Source of the DNA: a virus
DNA: 64,000 nt
Reading direction: 5' to 3' (one strand)
Virus record (IMG/VR): IMGVR_UViG_3300020174_001540
Coordinates: 22,826 to 86,825 of that record
A model generated the notes under the pieces. It saw nothing but the letters and a program-made list of their open reading frames with translations, ran no database searches and was not told the DNA's origin. Made by a program: the position numbers and the translations under genes. Positions 1-9,062 of this stretch are shown here, one piece after another (position 1 is the stretch's first letter; each line of letters begins with the position of its first letter).

Positions 1-162
1 AAGCATATCATCAAAGTCATCGGCACAATTTTGACATAGCTTTAGGTGTAACGGTCCATCCGCGGTATCAATGTCAACACTGTAAATGTCTTTCTTATTA
101 ACAGTGCTTTCACAATTAAAACAAGTGTGCATACCTATAAGTTTTTTAATCCATTCACTCAT
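1..162 (-). CDS. small zinc-ribbon-like protein, partial (C-terminus outside window)
   Basis: The first 54 codons of a minus-strand gene are present and the frame is open to the window edge. A CFNC pair near residue 14 and a CQNC pair near residue 43 could bind one zinc ion. Its ATG overlaps the gp44 stop in an ATGA junction, so it is translationally coupled to the clamp loader. In T4 the small clamp-loader subunit gp62 follows gp44, but nothing visible here resembles gp62. The function is unknown. Confidence 0.6.
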   Translation of the reverse strand, partial: MSEWIKKLIGMHTCFNCESTVNKKDIYSVDIDTADGPLHLKLCQNCADDFDDML

Positions 163-1112
163 TTGAAACTCGTTTCTATCATAATTTCGGTTAAGAATGC
201 AACCATGTTAACTTCAAGGTCAGCAACAAAGTTGGCCTTATACATATAGTCAGCAAGTGTTACAACAAAACCTGGCATTGATCTCATTTCAATTTTATCG
301 TTTGACATATCATAGATACGACGGAACATCTCATTCATATCCTGGTCACTGTTTTTAGCAACCCATTTACGCATATTGGTAAAATCTTTTGCTTTGAGTA
401 ATTCAAACAGTGCATCCATTGATTCTTGTTTAAGATTAATAAAAATACCTTCATCAATTTTACCCGAAGCTGCATATGATTGCAATTCAGTTAAAACACG
501 ACGGAAGTCAGGAAAATGTTTTTGGATTACTTTTGCAACTACCGCTTTATCGTGAGCGACGTTTTCAGTTTCAAGAATTGCCTCTACTCGTTTCATAAAT
601 TGCATCGCAAGTTTAGGACGGTCACTGGTTTCAATACTGAAATCAACTTCTGATAAACGAGAACGGAGTGGTGCAATGATACGGTTTTTGAAGTTACACG
701 TAAAGATGAAACCACAATTGGATGAGAATTCCTCAATAAAATTACGGAGTGCGGGTTGCACGTTAGCAGCATTTAGGTAATCTGCTTCATCAAAGATAAC
801 ATATTTACGGCCGCCTTGAAGTGATACCGCTGACGCATATGTTGAAATATCATAGCGGAGGGTATCAATGTTTACGTTCAATGATCCGTTCTTAACAATA
901 TAGTCACAACCCATTTCTTCGAGCATTGCTTTTGCAATTGTTGTTTTACCAACACCTGGTCCACCACTCAATAACAGATTAGGAATACTATCATCAGATA
1001 CGAATTTTTTAAACATATCTTTAGTTTTTTGCGGAAGGATTGTGTCTTCGATAACCTGAGGTCTATATCGTTCAACCCACAATACTTCATTTGCTTTTGC
1101 ATCTACAGCCAT
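159..1112 (-). CDS. 44: clamp loader large subunit (T4 gp44-like AAA+ ATPase)
   Basis: This is the AAA+ ATPase subunit that loads the sliding clamp onto primer-template DNA. In the 317 residues, Walker A GGPGVGKT lies at about 50-57, Walker B DEAD at 108-111, a sensor-1-like TCN near 138-140, and an SR arginine-finger pair at 151-152. The length matches the family (T4 gp44 is 319 aa). It lies downstream of the gp45 clamp gene in the same direction, separated by one small gene, which is the expected replisome neighbourhood. Confidence 0.96.
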   Translation of the reverse strand: MAVDAKANEVLWVERYRPQVIEDTILPQKTKDMFKKFVSDDSIPNLLLSGGPGVGKTTIAKAMLEEMGCDYIVKNGSLNVNIDTLRYDISTYASAVSLQGGRKYVIFDEADYLNAANVQPALRNFIEEFSSNCGFIFTCNFKNRIIAPLRSRLSEVDFSIETSDRPKLAMQFMKRVEAILETENVAHDKAVVAKVIQKHFPDFRRVLTELQSYAASGKIDEGIFINLKQESMDALFELLKAKDFTNMRKWVAKNSDQDMNEMFRRIYDMSNDKIEMRSMPGFVVTLADYMYKANFVADLEVNMVAFLTEIMIETSFK

Positions 1113-1169
1113 TTAATCACCATTTCATAATATAAAAAATAAGGTGGGGGCATTTCACCCCCGAAGTTT

Positions 1170-1430
1170 TTACTGAACTTTGTCAGCGAGCGGTGCATCT
1201 GCTGGAACATTAGCAGGCGCATCCATAGGCATTTGGCCTTGAGGTGCTTCACCTTGTGGAGCGTTCTGTTGCAAAAACATTTCCAACTTGTTGCGGAGCA
1301 TGCCTACTCCTGCTAATTCACGGCCTTCAATGCCGCCGCGGCGTGATACAACATCAATCATTTGAACAACTGTTGCGATATCTTGTAGCGAGAGTTGTAC
1401 CTTCTCTTGCTCTTGATTTTCGTTTTCCAT
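1170..1430 (-). CDS. hypothetical protein between clamp and clamp loader
   Basis: An 86-residue protein. The N-terminal two thirds look helical, with an LQDIATVVQMIDVVSRRGG core followed by an ELAGVGMLRNKLE helix. The tail is rich in Pro, Ala, Gln and Asp and probably disordered. It begins directly beside the gp45 stop, so it belongs to the replication operon. I do not recognise a domain. Position suggests an accessory of the clamp or clamp loader, but that is inference. Confidence 0.75.
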   Translation of the reverse strand: MENENQEQEKVQLSLQDIATVVQMIDVVSRRGGIEGRELAGVGMLRNKLEMFLQQNAPQGEAPQGQMPMDAPANVPADAPLADKVQ

Positions 1431-2096
1431 TTAGGATCCTTTCTTATAAGTCGACTTTGTGTCAATTGCTACGTAATATGTAGCTTCATTACCTTTGAAC
1501 TCAGAGATACCTTTACTTGAAAGCGTAACTTTGTAGTCCTGAGGTAGGAGTTTCAAATTATCAGTCTTGATGATAATTTTGAATGTGTCGGGTGTTACAC
1601 CGATTTCTACACCATAATCATCAGCTCTTTCGCTAGATGAGTCAATGGCTTTAAGATAGCATTTGCCATCTTGTCCAACAAATGCAACTTCAGAGAACTG
1701 AAGCACACCTGCTGCTTTCACCACTGATTGGATATCTTCCCACGATACCGCCACTTCAACGTCAGCGTCTGTGATCTGAATTTCTTTCTCAGGTGGTGTA
1801 TGAATCATAGAGATATCAGCAAACGCATAACGTGTGCGCTGTTTACCTTCTGTGATAATAAAGTATTTATCATGGAATTCTACATCCGGATTTGAATGAA
1901 GTGACAAAATTGATAGAAATCTTGACAAATCATAGATACAAGCCTGTGATGGAATTTGATCTGGAATTGTTGCTGATGCAAGCAATGTTTTCTCAGGTGT
2001 GATTGTTTTCAATACACTACCTGGTTGCATCAAAATTGATTTATTAATAGTAGAGAAACTCTTCAGAATAGTCAGAGTACGGTCAGAAAATTGCAT
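1431..2096 (-). CDS. 45: DNA polymerase sliding clamp (T4 gp45-like)
   Basis: This is the trimeric processivity clamp that also tethers the late-transcription sigma factor in T4. Its 221 residues are close to T4 gp45 (228 aa). The N-terminus (LTILKSFSTINKSIL) and the hydrophobic central strands around IYDLSRFLSIL are typical of the family. A shine-dalgarno AGGAG precedes the ATG, and a sigma70-like promoter lies 34-62 bases upstream. Its likely clients here include the polymerase and two DNA-modifying enzymes that share a C-terminal peptide. Confidence 0.95.
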   Translation of the reverse strand: MQFSDRTLTILKSFSTINKSILMQPGSVLKTITPEKTLLASATIPDQIPSQACIYDLSRFLSILSLHSNPDVEFHDKYFIITEGKQRTRYAFADISMIHTPPEKEIQITDADVEVAVSWEDIQSVVKAAGVLQFSEVAFVGQDGKCYLKAIDSSSERADDYGVEIGVTPDTFKIIIKTDNLKLLPQDYKVTLSSKGISEFKGNEATYYVAIDTKSTYKKGS

Positions 2097-2119
2097 TATA
2101 TAAGACTCCTGTCATTGTG

Positions 2120-3013
2120 TTATCTGTTTATTTTATTACGCTTTTGCCTTTTTGTCAATGGCTTTTTTGCTTTTTGAGATGTTTTATCAGCAGTTAGTGG
2201 TGCACCGAGTGAACCGATGTGTGCCATTGAACCTTTGAATACATATGCTCCAATATGTTGCAACTGCATCCATGGGCAAGTCCAAATTCTTAATCCAATA
2301 TCACGTGCTTTACGGCAGAAGAAGTAATCTTCCGATAGATACCGTTTTGATACTGGGTCAATCATACAATCAAAGAATGCGTGGATCATTGTTTTACCAT
2401 CAAAGTTTTCAGTACGAACATGGTCAGGTTTATAACTCATCTCAGGATATGCTTCTTTCCATTTAATAAGTGTTTCACGTGGGATGAGCATAAATCCTGT
2501 ACCTGCTTCTGCAACCTCCATTGGTTCACCGACATTAAATGTTGCCTGTCCTTGAACCGGGTTCATAACATAATCAGCAGTATAGTTTTCTAATTCAAAC
2601 GGATCTTTATCAGCACGACCTTCTTTGGCAGCACGTGCTACCTTTTCCCAAGCAATTGTTTTCTTTGGGTAAGGACCTGTTACGATATTATAATTCTCAG
2701 GATCTGAAATGTTAACCGCAAGCATTGCAAGAATATCTTTTGCATTGAAACCAATATCAGAATCAATAAAGACCATGTGGGTGCATTCTGACCTTAGGAA
2801 TTCATCAACACAATAGTTACGTGCTCGCTGTACAAGGCTTTCATTAAACAAATAATAAAACTTTACGGTGATGCCATTTGCAGCACACATCATAGCCAAA
2901 TCTGTTGAAGCCTTTGTATATGAGCCAGCACATTGGGCACCATACATCGGACTTGCTATGAAGAGGGAAAACTTTCGTAATTCCTCAACTGTTACTTCTA
3001 TTTTATTACTCAT
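2120..3013 (-). CDS. glycosyltransferase-like protein (GT-A, DxD motif)
   Basis: A 297-residue protein with an N-terminal FIASPMYG strand and a metal-binding FIDSDIGF sequence near residue 92, the DxD-type site of GT-A glycosyltransferases. The C-terminus is lysine/arginine rich. Related proteins are common in marine T4-like phages. The acceptor is unknown; modified DNA or a surface polymer are both possible. The gene overlaps dexA by four bases (ATGA) and so is co-translated with it. Confidence 0.7.
   Translation of the reverse strand: MSNKIEVTVEELRKFSLFIASPMYGAQCAGSYTKASTDLAMMCAANGITVKFYYLFNESLVQRARNYCVDEFLRSECTHMVFIDSDIGFNAKDILAMLAVNISDPENYNIVTGPYPKKTIAWEKVARAAKEGRADKDPFELENYTADYVMNPVQGQATFNVGEPMEVAEAGTGFMLIPRETLIKWKEAYPEMSYKPDHVRTENFDGKTMIHAFFDCMIDPVSKRYLSEDYFFCRKARDIGLRIWTCPWMQLQHIGAYVFKGSMAHIGSLGAPLTADKTSQKAKKPLTKRQKRNKINR
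2130..2158 (-). promoter_or_regulatory. sigma70-like early promoter for gp45
   Basis: On the minus strand TTGACA is followed after 17 bases by TAAAAT. It sits in the 3' end of the upstream glycosyltransferase gene, and transcription would start about 27 bases before the gp45 ATG, leaving the AGGAG ribosome site in the leader. The -35 is perfect and the -10 is one base from consensus. Confidence 0.55.
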
Positions 3014-3636
3014 ATCATCTCCATATCATTTTCAGCTCGATGGATTGCCTGCAAACGCATAACATCCGCAAGAATATCCCATGAGCTATCGTGTTCTTTA
3101 AAATTATTTTCCCACACTTCTGTACTATTGATTGGACAAAAACCATTGATCTTTGGGAAATCCAATTTTGCATCAATATAAGTACGTGTATCTCGTATTC
3201 TCCAAAACTTTAGGTATTCTTCCATGTGTAGAAGTTTGTTTTGTGATTTAAACAAACGACCTAGAATAATAGGATCAAACGTATTTGATCTTGACCACCA
3301 ATATGTAATGTTTGGTTGGCTAATCAAATAATCCATAAACTCTGAACAGAACATTTCAACAGTTAAATCATTGGGTGTTGGTTTGATATGCCTACGCACC
3401 TCAGGACCTAGTGACTCCCACCAATTAACTGTTGATGCATCAACTTCATATCCATACTTTTTAACCTGATTAACAACATCAAGTTTAAACCGTTTTGCTT
3501 TTACAACATCGTTGAAGTTGTATGGCTCATCAAGAAACTTATCCCAATTGAATACCATAACCGAACAGTCGATTACAGCACATTTATTAGCATCCTTTCC
3601 GAATGTTTCGAAGTCAATTATAAGATCGTTTCTCAC
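3010..3636 (-). CDS. dexA: 3'-5' exonuclease (T4 DexA-like)
   Basis: DnaQ-fold exonuclease. The first acidic pair is in IIDFETFG at residues 6-13 (T4 DexA has DFETMG), a conserved STVNWWESLGPEVRR segment lies near 68-82, a central SNTFDPIILGRLF near 117-129 carries the second Asp, and DILADVMRL near the C-terminus carries the last. Its 208 residues are slightly shorter than T4 DexA (227). It probably trims DNA during replication or host DNA turnover. It overlaps both neighbours by four bases. Confidence 0.88.
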   Translation of the reverse strand: MRNDLIIDFETFGKDANKCAVIDCSVMVFNWDKFLDEPYNFNDVVKAKRFKLDVVNQVKKYGYEVDASTVNWWESLGPEVRRHIKPTPNDLTVEMFCSEFMDYLISQPNITYWWSRSNTFDPIILGRLFKSQNKLLHMEEYLKFWRIRDTRTYIDAKLDFPKINGFCPINSTEVWENNFKEHDSSWDILADVMRLQAIHRAENDMEMI

Positions 3637-4856
3637 GCAAAGAACTCCTCTAATGTAGGTTGATTACTTGTACCTCGGACATCCATTTCTGTCTTTTCAG
3701 TATGATTATTCTGACGCAAATAGTTTGTTTCAGACATAGGTAGTTCACCGTTAAGGAATTTTGCAATCTGCAAGTGCATATCACGAGATGTTGGTACAGG
3801 AACATTTTGGGCAATGTGGTTCATAGAAGTCATTCCATTAAGCAACTCAAAATCATCAGGGAAACCCATCAAATACAATGCTTCACGGATTGTTAGTGAA
3901 CGGTCATAGTGCGGATGTACTGTGTCTGCAAGGTTACGTCCAATAACAGCATTCATACAATCATCAAACACATGGACTGATGCATCCCAAACGCCCAAAC
4001 CTTGAGCAAACTTTTTGATGGCATGGTCAGTTACGTGTATCCCACGTGTATGTCCTGTCTCGTGCATCCATTTATTTGCCTCTTGAATTTTACCTGATTT
4101 GTTTACATATCCAAATGCCGTTGCCGCAATCTCACGGATAACTTGACGTGCTGTCATATTTGATCCTGGTGGTAGCATTGCTTCAACAAAATTATAATAA
4201 GGTTCATCCATTAGGTTTTTGTTTACAATCAAATCTTGGTGTAGTGCATCATCTTTGACATCGTTTACATATTCATCAAATCTACGACGTGGGCGTTTAT
4301 GCCAATCCATAATAGGTGCAGTTTCTGATTTCCAACCAATAGCAAAGGTACGGTCACGTGCTTGTGGAATACCATGATATTTTGTTGATGTTTTATATAA
4401 TGTCATACTATAACCTGCTTTGCTGCAAATGTCAAATAGTTTATCTGCTACAGGTCGACCTTTATTAGTAAATAGTGCAGGAGCGTTTTCAACAATAATA
4501 GCTTTGGCTTCAAACCTATTAATACCTTCTTTAAAAACTTCGTACATCCATTCGTTCTTTTCACAACCTGCACCTTTTGCGTCAGGCGCTTTTGCAGTAT
4601 TCAATTGTGACAATGCAGCACAAGGTGGTGTACCGCTGACAACATCAAGTGATCTTTTTGCGGCTTCAGGAATCATTGTATAGGCAATATCTCGACCTTT
4701 TGTTACATTCTGATAGTTAACATAGTGACTATCGTTTGCTCCAAAGTCAGGATAGGAATAGATTGTTTCAGGTGGCTTGCCGAATGCTTTTTCCGCTCCT
4801 AGCATTTGACCGCCGATTAGTGGAATGATTGGAGCCCAGGTAATTTCTTTGTTCAT
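3633..4856 (-). CDS. DNA C5-cytosine methyltransferase with C-terminal clamp-binding-like peptide
   Basis: Transfers methyl from SAM to C5 of cytosine in DNA. Motifs appear in order: a glycine-rich motif I (LIGGQMLGAEKAFG, about 13-26), TPPCAALS with catalytic Cys79, VENAPAL (motif VI, about 122-128), QARDRTFAIG (motif VIII, about 165-174), and LTIREALYLMGFPDDF near the end (motifs IX/X). The extreme C-terminus is QPTLEEFFA, a perfect QxxLxxFF PIP-box pattern that also resembles the polymerase tail. It may therefore act at the replication fork. The same phage encodes dCMP hydroxymethylase, so unmodified cytosine substrate may be scarce in its own DNA. Confidence 0.9.
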   Translation of the reverse strand: MNKEITWAPIIPLIGGQMLGAEKAFGKPPETIYSYPDFGANDSHYVNYQNVTKGRDIAYTMIPEAAKRSLDVVSGTPPCAALSQLNTAKAPDAKGAGCEKNEWMYEVFKEGINRFEAKAIIVENAPALFTNKGRPVADKLFDICSKAGYSMTLYKTSTKYHGIPQARDRTFAIGWKSETAPIMDWHKRPRRRFDEYVNDVKDDALHQDLIVNKNLMDEPYYNFVEAMLPPGSNMTARQVIREIAATAFGYVNKSGKIQEANKWMHETGHTRGIHVTDHAIKKFAQGLGVWDASVHVFDDCMNAVIGRNLADTVHPHYDRSLTIREALYLMGFPDDFELLNGMTSMNHIAQNVPVPTSRDMHLQIAKFLNGELPMSETNYLRQNNHTEKTEMDVRGTSNQPTLEEFFA

Positions 4857-4869
4857 AATATATCCTTAT

Positions 4870-6120
4870 TTAAAAAAATGCTTCGAGTGTTGCTGGTTTT
4901 TGAACTTCATATCCAGTTAAATCAGGTCTCTTATAGTTACTGTCAAATGCGGTGAAGATTTTATCATTAATAAAACTACCATCATAATATTCAGGTTTAA
5001 GAACAGCTTTACGCAATTCGTAGATTGTTTGCTCATATGCCAATTTGTTATCAATAAGATATTGAAGATTTTTATGGAATTCTTCAGGTGTTTTTGGGCG
5101 CAAGATCTCAGGAATAGGTGTGTGACCTTGCATATCATATGACGGATGTAAGAATGGAATAACACCAGCATGGATCATTTCAATATACTTTGACGTTACC
5201 CAACCTTCTTTAATAGGAATGATAAATGTAAACTTAACATCCTGTAGTTTGTTCTGCAATTGTTTTAGATGCATTGATCCTTTAAAACGATTATCTCCTT
5301 TTGCATTATTACCCCATTTGCCATAGATCTCAACATCATCAAATTTGTCGAGTACCCATTCCTTCAGGAGTTTATAACGTGATGGTTTGCCTTCATTAAG
5401 AACAACCATGAAGTCAGTGTTACGATTAGTATTTACTTCTTCTGTATATTCGTAATCAACACAGAATGCTGTTTCCATTGCAGCGTATTCACAGTTAACA
5501 GGAATGTCTTGCCGTGATTGATCTTCAATGCTTTTAATTGGATGAGCAGTATAGGTATAGTCATATTGGCTCAAACCTTTAAACGGTAGGTGCATAAAGT
5601 CACGTGCTTGCCGCATTGTGTATCGAGGATCATTGATAACTTCAACATAATGTGGCTTACATTCATTTAGCCAAAAAGTCAACGGTGTAACATACCATTT
5701 TGTCATATCAAGAACAAATGCTGGTTTGCCATCATCGTTTTCTTCACGAACCTTTTTCATCTTTTCGGGAATACTTACGTTACCGATTTGACCTACCATC
5801 ATTACCGTGGCATCAAGCGTGATATTATTTTCTTCAAAATATGTTTTAATCCACCAAAAATACCGATCAGTTGGTACTCTTTCAATTTTCATTTCTGCCC
5901 AAATATCAATAACATTATTATAAGGAAACAGATCTGCTTTATCCGTTTCAGTTAATGAAGCGAAGTCAGATCTTCCTACAATATAAAATATTTTATCAGG
6001 GTTGTTGTTTGCAATAGCACGAAGAACACAAGATGCCTCATTGTCACCACCGACAGGAGAATATTTGTTTGTCCTTAGCTTTACTGATTTACCAATTTTG
6101 GCAAAGGCAATATGTTTCAT
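4870..6120 (-). CDS. GT-B-like glycosyltransferase with C-terminal clamp-binding-like peptide
   Basis: About 416 residues from the ATG at 6120, chosen over the ATG at 6132 because a GGA ribosome site is better spaced. The N-terminus has VGGDNEASCVLRAIA, typical of a GT-B donor/acceptor domain. The C-terminal half has EGWVTSKYIEMIHAGVIPF, resembling the nucleotide-sugar binding end of GT-B enzymes. The protein ends in PATLEAFF, matching the LxxFF tails of the methyltransferase next door and of DNA polymerase. With dCMP hydroxymethylase present, a role as a DNA (hydroxymethylcytosine) glycosyltransferase is an attractive inference, not shown. Confidence 0.65.
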   Translation of the reverse strand: MKHIAFAKIGKSVKLRTNKYSPVGGDNEASCVLRAIANNNPDKIFYIVGRSDFASLTETDKADLFPYNNVIDIWAEMKIERVPTDRYFWWIKTYFEENNITLDATVMMVGQIGNVSIPEKMKKVREENDDGKPAFVLDMTKWYVTPLTFWLNECKPHYVEVINDPRYTMRQARDFMHLPFKGLSQYDYTYTAHPIKSIEDQSRQDIPVNCEYAAMETAFCVDYEYTEEVNTNRNTDFMVVLNEGKPSRYKLLKEWVLDKFDDVEIYGKWGNNAKGDNRFKGSMHLKQLQNKLQDVKFTFIIPIKEGWVTSKYIEMIHAGVIPFLHPSYDMQGHTPIPEILRPKTPEEFHKNLQYLIDNKLAYEQTIYELRKAVLKPEYYDGSFINDKIFTAFDSNYKRPDLTGYEVQKPATLEAFF

Positions 6121-6122
6121 AA

Positions 6123-6485
6123 TTAAGTCCATTCCATAGTTTTAACGAATTGCTCGGGAGTTATTGCTTTATCGTCAATATAGTAAACACCGTATGGTTT
6201 ACCCCAAACAATTTCATCATAAGGAACGTCGTACTTTTTTAGCCAATCGACTGTAATCTGTCCGACGTCTTCAATAATTTTATTTATGTCACCGCCATGA
6301 GTTAACATTCTGCGTGCTGTATGTAGCACAATCCGATAACCTTTTGACTTTGCCTTTTGCAGACTTTTAATCATAGGTTCATTTGGTAGAGCCATAGCAT
6401 ACTTCTGTTCTGATTCTTTTTGGTTATGTCTAGGGTAACATATAGTATCGTCTATGTCAACTACAATTGTTTCTTGCGTACTCAT
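6123..6485 (-). CDS. HAD-superfamily phosphatase
   Basis: A 120-residue HAD hydrolase with catalytic VVDIDDTI at about 8-15, a threonine motif in IVLHTARR at about 52-59, and the acidic motif YYIDDKAI near 105-112. This short capless form is typical of sugar-phosphate or nucleotide phosphatases in polysaccharide clusters. It overlaps the nucleotidyltransferase/kinase gene by 29 bases and lies directly beside a glycosyltransferase, so the three may make or use one activated sugar or aminoalcohol. Confidence 0.8.
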   Translation of the reverse strand: MSTQETIVVDIDDTICYPRHNQKESEQKYAMALPNEPMIKSLQKAKSKGYRIVLHTARRMLTHGGDINKIIEDVGQITVDWLKKYDVPYDEIVWGKPYGVYYIDDKAITPEQFVKTMEWT

Positions 6486-7932
6486 TAATATAATCTCTCA
6501 TTCTTTGTTGTCTGTCTTCGCAGTCATAATGAAGTTTAATACAAGTTGCGATTAACAGTGCACCGCCATCTATGATTTCGTCATAATCATTAGGAAAGTA
6601 CTCTTTAATTAATTCAGAAAAACATTCCCGAACCGCTGTGGGGTATTTATGCCCCGTAACTAGTTCGTTATATCCATGATATAGGTCGTGTGACAATTTG
6701 CACATATCATAAAGGTAATCACCACCGATACCTATATAATCACCATAAGATCCTCGTGGATCCAATAATGTAAAAGCATCATTATATGGGTTATACAGAA
6801 TGTTGCCAAAGTGCAAATCACCGTGCATAGCATCAACAGGTTTTGCCTTTTTCAAACAGCGTTCTGCAACATTTCGGTAATACGGACTATCAGTTTCTAA
6901 TCGTTCTTCTGTTTTATCAATCCACATCTTTTTTGCATTGTCAGGAAAATTGGCAGTAAACTCAAGAGTTGGCTTACGATGAAAATGGTTTGACATTGTA
7001 ACTATAACTCTTTCAATCAAATACCGTATAGTACTTTTTGATATGTCCTCATGAGCAAATAGATCAGATAGCAGAATGCCTGACTCATAGGACATGGTCA
7101 GGGAATAATCATCTTTTAATACTTTAGGAATGAGCATGCTTTGAATAGGTGACAGTGATGTATACCAATTCTTTTCATTCATAATAGTTCTTGTGGCAAA
7201 ACTGTTATTTGCATTTGGAATCTTTGTAATCATATTGAGATCGGCATGATATTCAAACGAATTAAACTCACGTGCCTTTAGTGTCAACAATGTAGCACAA
7301 GTTTTATGGTATGAGGCAATATCACCAATATCATACCACAATTCTGTACTTACGTTATTAAAGTTACCATAATCTTCAAGTGCATCCGAGATATCATATC
7401 CTTTGCTATCACAAAAAGCAATGGATGCAGTTTGCCCACACTTAAAGCTGTATAGGCCTACAAGTGCAGTTGCGTTATCAATGTTTTCTTTTGGTTTATT
7501 GTAATATTTTTCACCATCCCACATACACCAAGCAAAGTGATCTTCAACTTGTTTTGTTAAAAGGAAGTCTGTACCCAACGGCATATTTTCTTCAAGGATA
7601 ATTGCGTCACCCAACCAAACAACAAGAGGACATTCCCAATTACCCAAATTTTCAATACCAACAGCAATAGCGTCACGAGGTCCATTTAGTGATCCTTGTT
7701 TTACACATTTAATATTTTTATATTTTGATTTTTCAACCCAGTCACGAATATCATTATGCTTACCATCAACAATAACGATCTGCCCAACTTGATCAGCATT
7801 CTTATAAATTGATTCAATAATATATTCAATAGTAGGTTTACCGTGGACACGGATCATAGCCTTGCTACAATTTGCTGTTAGCGGTTTAAGGCGTGTTGCT
7901 TCTCCTGCCGCTGGTATCACTACATTTATCAT
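6457..7932 (-). CDS. fused sugar-phosphate nucleotidyltransferase and LicA-like kinase
   Basis: A 491-residue two-domain protein. Residues 1-230 form a nucleotidyltransferase: VIPAAGEATRLKPLT at the N-terminus is the NTP-binding GxGxRxxPLT-type loop, followed by SKAMIRVHGKP. The C-terminal half is an aminoglycoside/choline-kinase-like fold with the catalytic MHGDLHFGNILY and a later LLDPRG metal motif. The combination resembles LicC/LicA-type activation of phosphocholine or sugar kinase/pyrophosphorylase fusions of capsule loci. A GGAGAT ribosome site precedes the start, and the gene overlaps the upstream methyltransferase by 47 bases. Confidence 0.8.
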   Translation of the reverse strand: MINVVIPAAGEATRLKPLTANCSKAMIRVHGKPTIEYIIESIYKNADQVGQIVIVDGKHNDIRDWVEKSKYKNIKCVKQGSLNGPRDAIAVGIENLGNWECPLVVWLGDAIILEENMPLGTDFLLTKQVEDHFAWCMWDGEKYYNKPKENIDNATALVGLYSFKCGQTASIAFCDSKGYDISDALEDYGNFNNVSTELWYDIGDIASYHKTCATLLTLKAREFNSFEYHADLNMITKIPNANNSFATRTIMNEKNWYTSLSPIQSMLIPKVLKDDYSLTMSYESGILLSDLFAHEDISKSTIRYLIERVIVTMSNHFHRKPTLEFTANFPDNAKKMWIDKTEERLETDSPYYRNVAERCLKKAKPVDAMHGDLHFGNILYNPYNDAFTLLDPRGSYGDYIGIGGDYLYDMCKLSHDLYHGYNELVTGHKYPTAVRECFSELIKEYFPNDYDEIIDGGALLIATCIKLHYDCEDRQQRMRDYINEYARNNCS

Positions 7933-8566
7933 AATTTAATCTCCACTCGTCGTATTCATCTTCAAGGTTAACCCATTGTGGTTTACATAGACCTGACCAA
8001 CTATGTCTCTTGTCCCAAACAAACCACGCATATGCAATCATACCACCAATCTGATGTTTCTTTTCAATCGGCTCAATAGAATCCTTTTTGAATTGAACTC
8101 GGTCCGATAAAAATATTATATCACTAGGAGGGTGGTTTGTAAACAACTTTTTTCGTTTTTTTCCTTCTAAAAAGGTTAAACGTAGAAACATTGCTACATA
8201 ATCATATTCACCTATCCATTTTTCCGCCATCTTTCGTGGTAAGTCTTTATGATATGGTGGGTTTGTCACTACTCCATCAAAACCTGTTGGCTTTTGCAAT
8301 TCCATTGCGTCATAAGAAGTATTTATGCTACATAAAGAATCGGAATATTCATTGAGATCATAACTTAAAACATTGTGACCATTCCGCGCAAGCTCAACCG
8401 AAATGTTACCACGACCTGCGCATGGTTCAACTATATCTCTTGGTGGTTTACAATACTTTGTGAGAACGAATGTTGCAAGTGGAGGTGTTGGGTAAAAATC
8501 ATTCGTTCTTCGGTTAGGGTCATCTTTCTTGACCCCAACATAGACATCGGTTAAACTATTAGCCAA
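7886..8566 (-). CDS. DNA adenine-type methyltransferase
   Basis: A 226-residue class I SAM methyltransferase. FYPTPPLATFVL near residue 23 precedes the SAM-binding EPCAGRGNIS (about 47-56), and TNPPYHKDLP (about 101-110) is the NPPY catalytic motif of N6-adenine or N4-cytosine enzymes. The substrate is probably DNA, although RNA or protein N-methylation cannot be excluded. It is much shorter than restriction-linked enzymes and has no nuclease partner, so self-modification against host restriction is the likely role. Confidence 0.78.
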   Translation of the reverse strand: MANSLTDVYVGVKKDDPNRRTNDFYPTPPLATFVLTKYCKPPRDIVEPCAGRGNISVELARNGHNVLSYDLNEYSDSLCSINTSYDAMELQKPTGFDGVVTNPPYHKDLPRKMAEKWIGEYDYVAMFLRLTFLEGKKRKKLFTNHPPSDIIFLSDRVQFKKDSIEPIEKKHQIGGMIAYAWFVWDKRHSWSGLCKPQWVNLEDEYDEWRLNYDKCSDTSGRRSNTP

Positions 8567-9062
8567 GGTGTGTTACCAAAATACCTGCCTCTTTAAACAT
8601 AGGCGCAGATTGCGTGGTCCATAAGTCAACCCATTTCTCGGGTGTGTTGTATGTTGCTTCGCGGATTACAACTCGGCGAATACCGGATTGAATAATAAGT
8701 TTAGTACAGTCAGGACACACTGGCAATCCGTGGACATATATTGTTGCATTCTTTAATGAAACACCAGAATACAAAGCATTCATCAAAGCATTAGTTTCCG
8801 CATGGACAATCCGCGGGTATTTTTCATCTCGGTTTTCTAAACGCTCAATACTATCTTCAATACCTTTTGGAAAACCATTATAACCAGTAGCAAGAATACG
8901 TCGTTCGTCATTTACACAAACAGCACCAATCTGACTCGACGGATCTTTACTCCATTTAGAAATTGTTTCAGCCAATTCCATAAATCGCTTATCCCATTTG
9001 AGTTGACGTTCATCTTCCTCACGGTATTTTCGACTTATAAATCTATCATATGGTTCTTGCAT
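8559..9062 (-). CDS. deoxycytidylate (dCMP) deaminase
   Basis: Zinc-dependent conversion of dCMP to dUMP. The sequence shows HAETNALMNA (zinc His plus catalytic Glu, about 107-116) and the PVCPDCTKLI zinc cysteines (about 134-143). Its 167 residues fit the phage/human dCMP deaminase family (T4 Cd is 193). SQIGAVCVN and GYNGFPKG are further conserved blocks. Together with the dCMP hydroxymethylase it competes for dCMP in the pyrimidine pool. Confidence 0.93.
   Translation of the reverse strand: MQEPYDRFISRKYREEDERQLKWDKRFMELAETISKWSKDPSSQIGAVCVNDERRILATGYNGFPKGIEDSIERLENRDEKYPRIVHAETNALMNALYSGVSLKNATIYVHGLPVCPDCTKLIIQSGIRRVVIREATYNTPEKWVDLWTTQSAPMFKEAGILVTHLG

Noticed and set aside
6636-6655. 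Palindromic GGGGTATTTATGCCCC inside the kinase gene
   Set aside because: It is within a coding region with conserved protein sequence and no gene starts near it.
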